7,275 nt of DNA from Bacteroidota bacterium (GTDB lineage Bacteria; Bacteroidota; Rhodothermia; Rhodothermales; UBA10348). Positions 6,475 through 7,275 of the stretch are shown here, piece after piece. A program made the translations under genes and the position numbers. A model generated the notes under the pieces. That model was not told the origin of the DNA, searched no databases, and worked only from the letters and a program-made list of their open reading frames with translations. Numbering within the stretch: the first letter of the stretch is position 1; the number at the start of each line of letters is the position of its first letter. The stretch lies in assembly GCA_004356385.1 (NCBI GenBank), contig SMXL01000147.1, positions 1 through 7,275 on the forward strand, written 5' to 3'.

Positions 6475-6530
6475 CTTTCTACTTATTTTGGGTTCTTCAT
6501 GCCTCTGATTGTGCGATATTTACTTCGATT

Positions 6531-7070
6531 ATGAAAGGACCTGAAATCGTCATTATCGCAGCCATCGGCGAAGACAGCCGCGTTATCGGTAAGGGCCAGG
6601 ACTTACCGTGGAACCTTCCCGCTGATCTGAAGCGGTTCAAGGAGCTCACGTACGGACACCCAATTGTCATGGGCCATCGAACATTCGAGTCACTGGTGAA
6701 CCAGTTCGGTGGACCCCTGAAGAACCGGCGGAATCTGGTTCTGGCGCACGACGCATCTTATCCGCAATTCCAAAATGTCGAGGTGTTCAAAAGTATTGAT
6801 TCGGCAATGAAGGCCGTCGGTGATGCCAAACGCGTCTTTGTTGGCGGCGGAGCCAGCGTGTACAAAGCGTTTCTCCCTTTTGCCGATCGCCTGGAGCTGA
6901 CCATTGTCGAGGGGCGCCATGAAGGGGACGTTTTCTTCCCCCCGTACGAACACCTGCTCGGCTCCATGTATGAGCAGAAGAAAATTCGCTCGCACGACGG
7001 GTTCCGGTTCGAGACCTATCAGCGAATTCCCGTTATCGTGAACGAAGATTCCAAGACGCGGCGAGCATAG
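6531..7070 (+). CDS. folA: Dihydrofolate reductase
   Basis: This enzyme reduces dihydrofolate to tetrahydrofolate with NADPH, regenerating the cofactor consumed by ThyA. Visible in order: IIAAIGEDSRVIGKG (substrate strand and Met20-type loop), LPWNLPADLKRFKELT with the catalytic acid Asp32 (E. coli Asp27), PIVMGHRTFESL (NADPH-binding turn), GPLKNRRNLVL with Arg66 at the glutamate-binding position (E. coli Arg57), VFVGGGASVYKAFLPFADRL (NADPH pyrophosphate loop), and LTIVEGRHEGDVFFPPY. At 179 residues it is slightly longer than the usual 160-170 because of a basic C-terminal extension (about 166-179). The residues after MG are His-Arg, the reverse of Arg-His in E. coli. The ATG at 6531 gives a normal N-terminus; no Shine-Dalgarno is visible. 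It lies downstream of thyA in the same direction and is convergent with purB, 68 bases away, with no clear terminator there. Confidence 0.96.
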   Translation: MKGPEIVIIAAIGEDSRVIGKGQDLPWNLPADLKRFKELTYGHPIVMGHRTFESLVNQFGGPLKNRRNLVLAHDASYPQFQNVEVFKSIDSAMKAVGDAKRVFVGGGASVYKAFLPFADRLELTIVEGRHEGDVFFPPYEHLLGSMYEQKKIRSHDGFRFETYQRIPVIVNEDSKTRRA

Positions 7071-7138
7071 CGCAGGCCAACGCGCTTGTAGACACCTCAC
7101 GTTTCGCCCGGTCCCGGCCGCTCAAGAACCCTTCAAAT

Positions 7139-7275
7139 TTAGCCCAGACCCACGCGCTCAAAAATCTCGTCAACATTTCTGAGATGGTAATGCGGGTCAA
7201 AAGCGTCCTCAATTTCGTCCACACCCAGTTTTTCTACGATTTCGGCATTTTCGTCTACTATGTCGCGGAAAGACC
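7139..7275 (-). CDS. purB: Adenylosuccinate lyase, C-terminal end only (cut by window edge)
   Basis: Only the last 44 residues and the TAA stop are inside the window. They read as the adenylosuccinate lyase C-terminal domain: FRDIVDENAEIVEKLG, then FDPHYHL, then RNVDEIFERVGLG, matching the family's closing pattern of an FDP-x-Y-x-L turn followed by VDEIFERV. The full enzyme removes fumarate from SAICAR and from adenylosuccinate in purine synthesis. The catalytic residues lie outside the window, so the call rests on this tail alone. The gene converges on folA, 68 bases apart; I saw no T-tailed hairpin in that gap. Confidence 0.8.
   Translation of the reverse strand, partial: SFRDIVDENAEIVEKLGVDEIEDAFDPHYHLRNVDEIFERVGLG

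Overview
This window carries ordinary bacterial housekeeping genes and no mobile element, CRISPR array, rRNA or tRNA that I can see. The likely source is a bacterium of the Bacteroidota or Rhodothermota kind. This is inferred from three things: a two-subunit 2-oxoacid:ferredoxin oxidoreductase whose alpha subunit is a gamma+alpha fusion, start codons that mostly lack a Shine-Dalgarno sequence, and moderate GC content. The sequence alone does not fix the genus.

Layout from left to right. Bases 1-902 (minus) hold the N-terminal two-thirds of a thymidine/pyrimidine-nucleoside phosphorylase (deoA type), cut by the window edge. A clear intrinsic terminator at 967-998 (minus) separates it from rpmE (ribosomal protein bL31, 1022-1252, minus), which has a plausible promoter of its own. 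Bases 1361-4561 (minus) are a korA-korB operon for 2-oxoglutarate (or a related 2-oxoacid):ferredoxin oxidoreductase. KorB has an unusual N-terminal tail built from six 11-residue Pro/Met/Lys-rich repeats, encoded by a nested 33-bp/99-bp tandem repeat. A 288-bp divergent intergenic region follows, then apaG (4850-5233, plus). A small unrecognised gene (5237-5506, minus) converges on apaG with 3 bp between the stop codons. Next come thyA (5640-6434, plus) and folA (6531-7070, plus), with a terminator-like hairpin between them. At the right edge lies the C-terminal end of purB (7139-7275, minus). No gap between genes exceeds 300 bases.

How the genes relate. ThyA converts dUMP and methylene-tetrahydrofolate to dTMP and dihydrofolate, and FolA reduces the dihydrofolate back, so the pair forms one cycle. 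The phosphorylase salvages thymidine/uridine and PurB acts in purine synthesis, so four of the nine genes serve nucleotide metabolism. KorAB links central carbon metabolism to ferredoxin. The most unusual item is the repeat tail on KorB. The small gene beside apaG is the only one without a recognisable family. I found no convincing undescribed multi-gene system.
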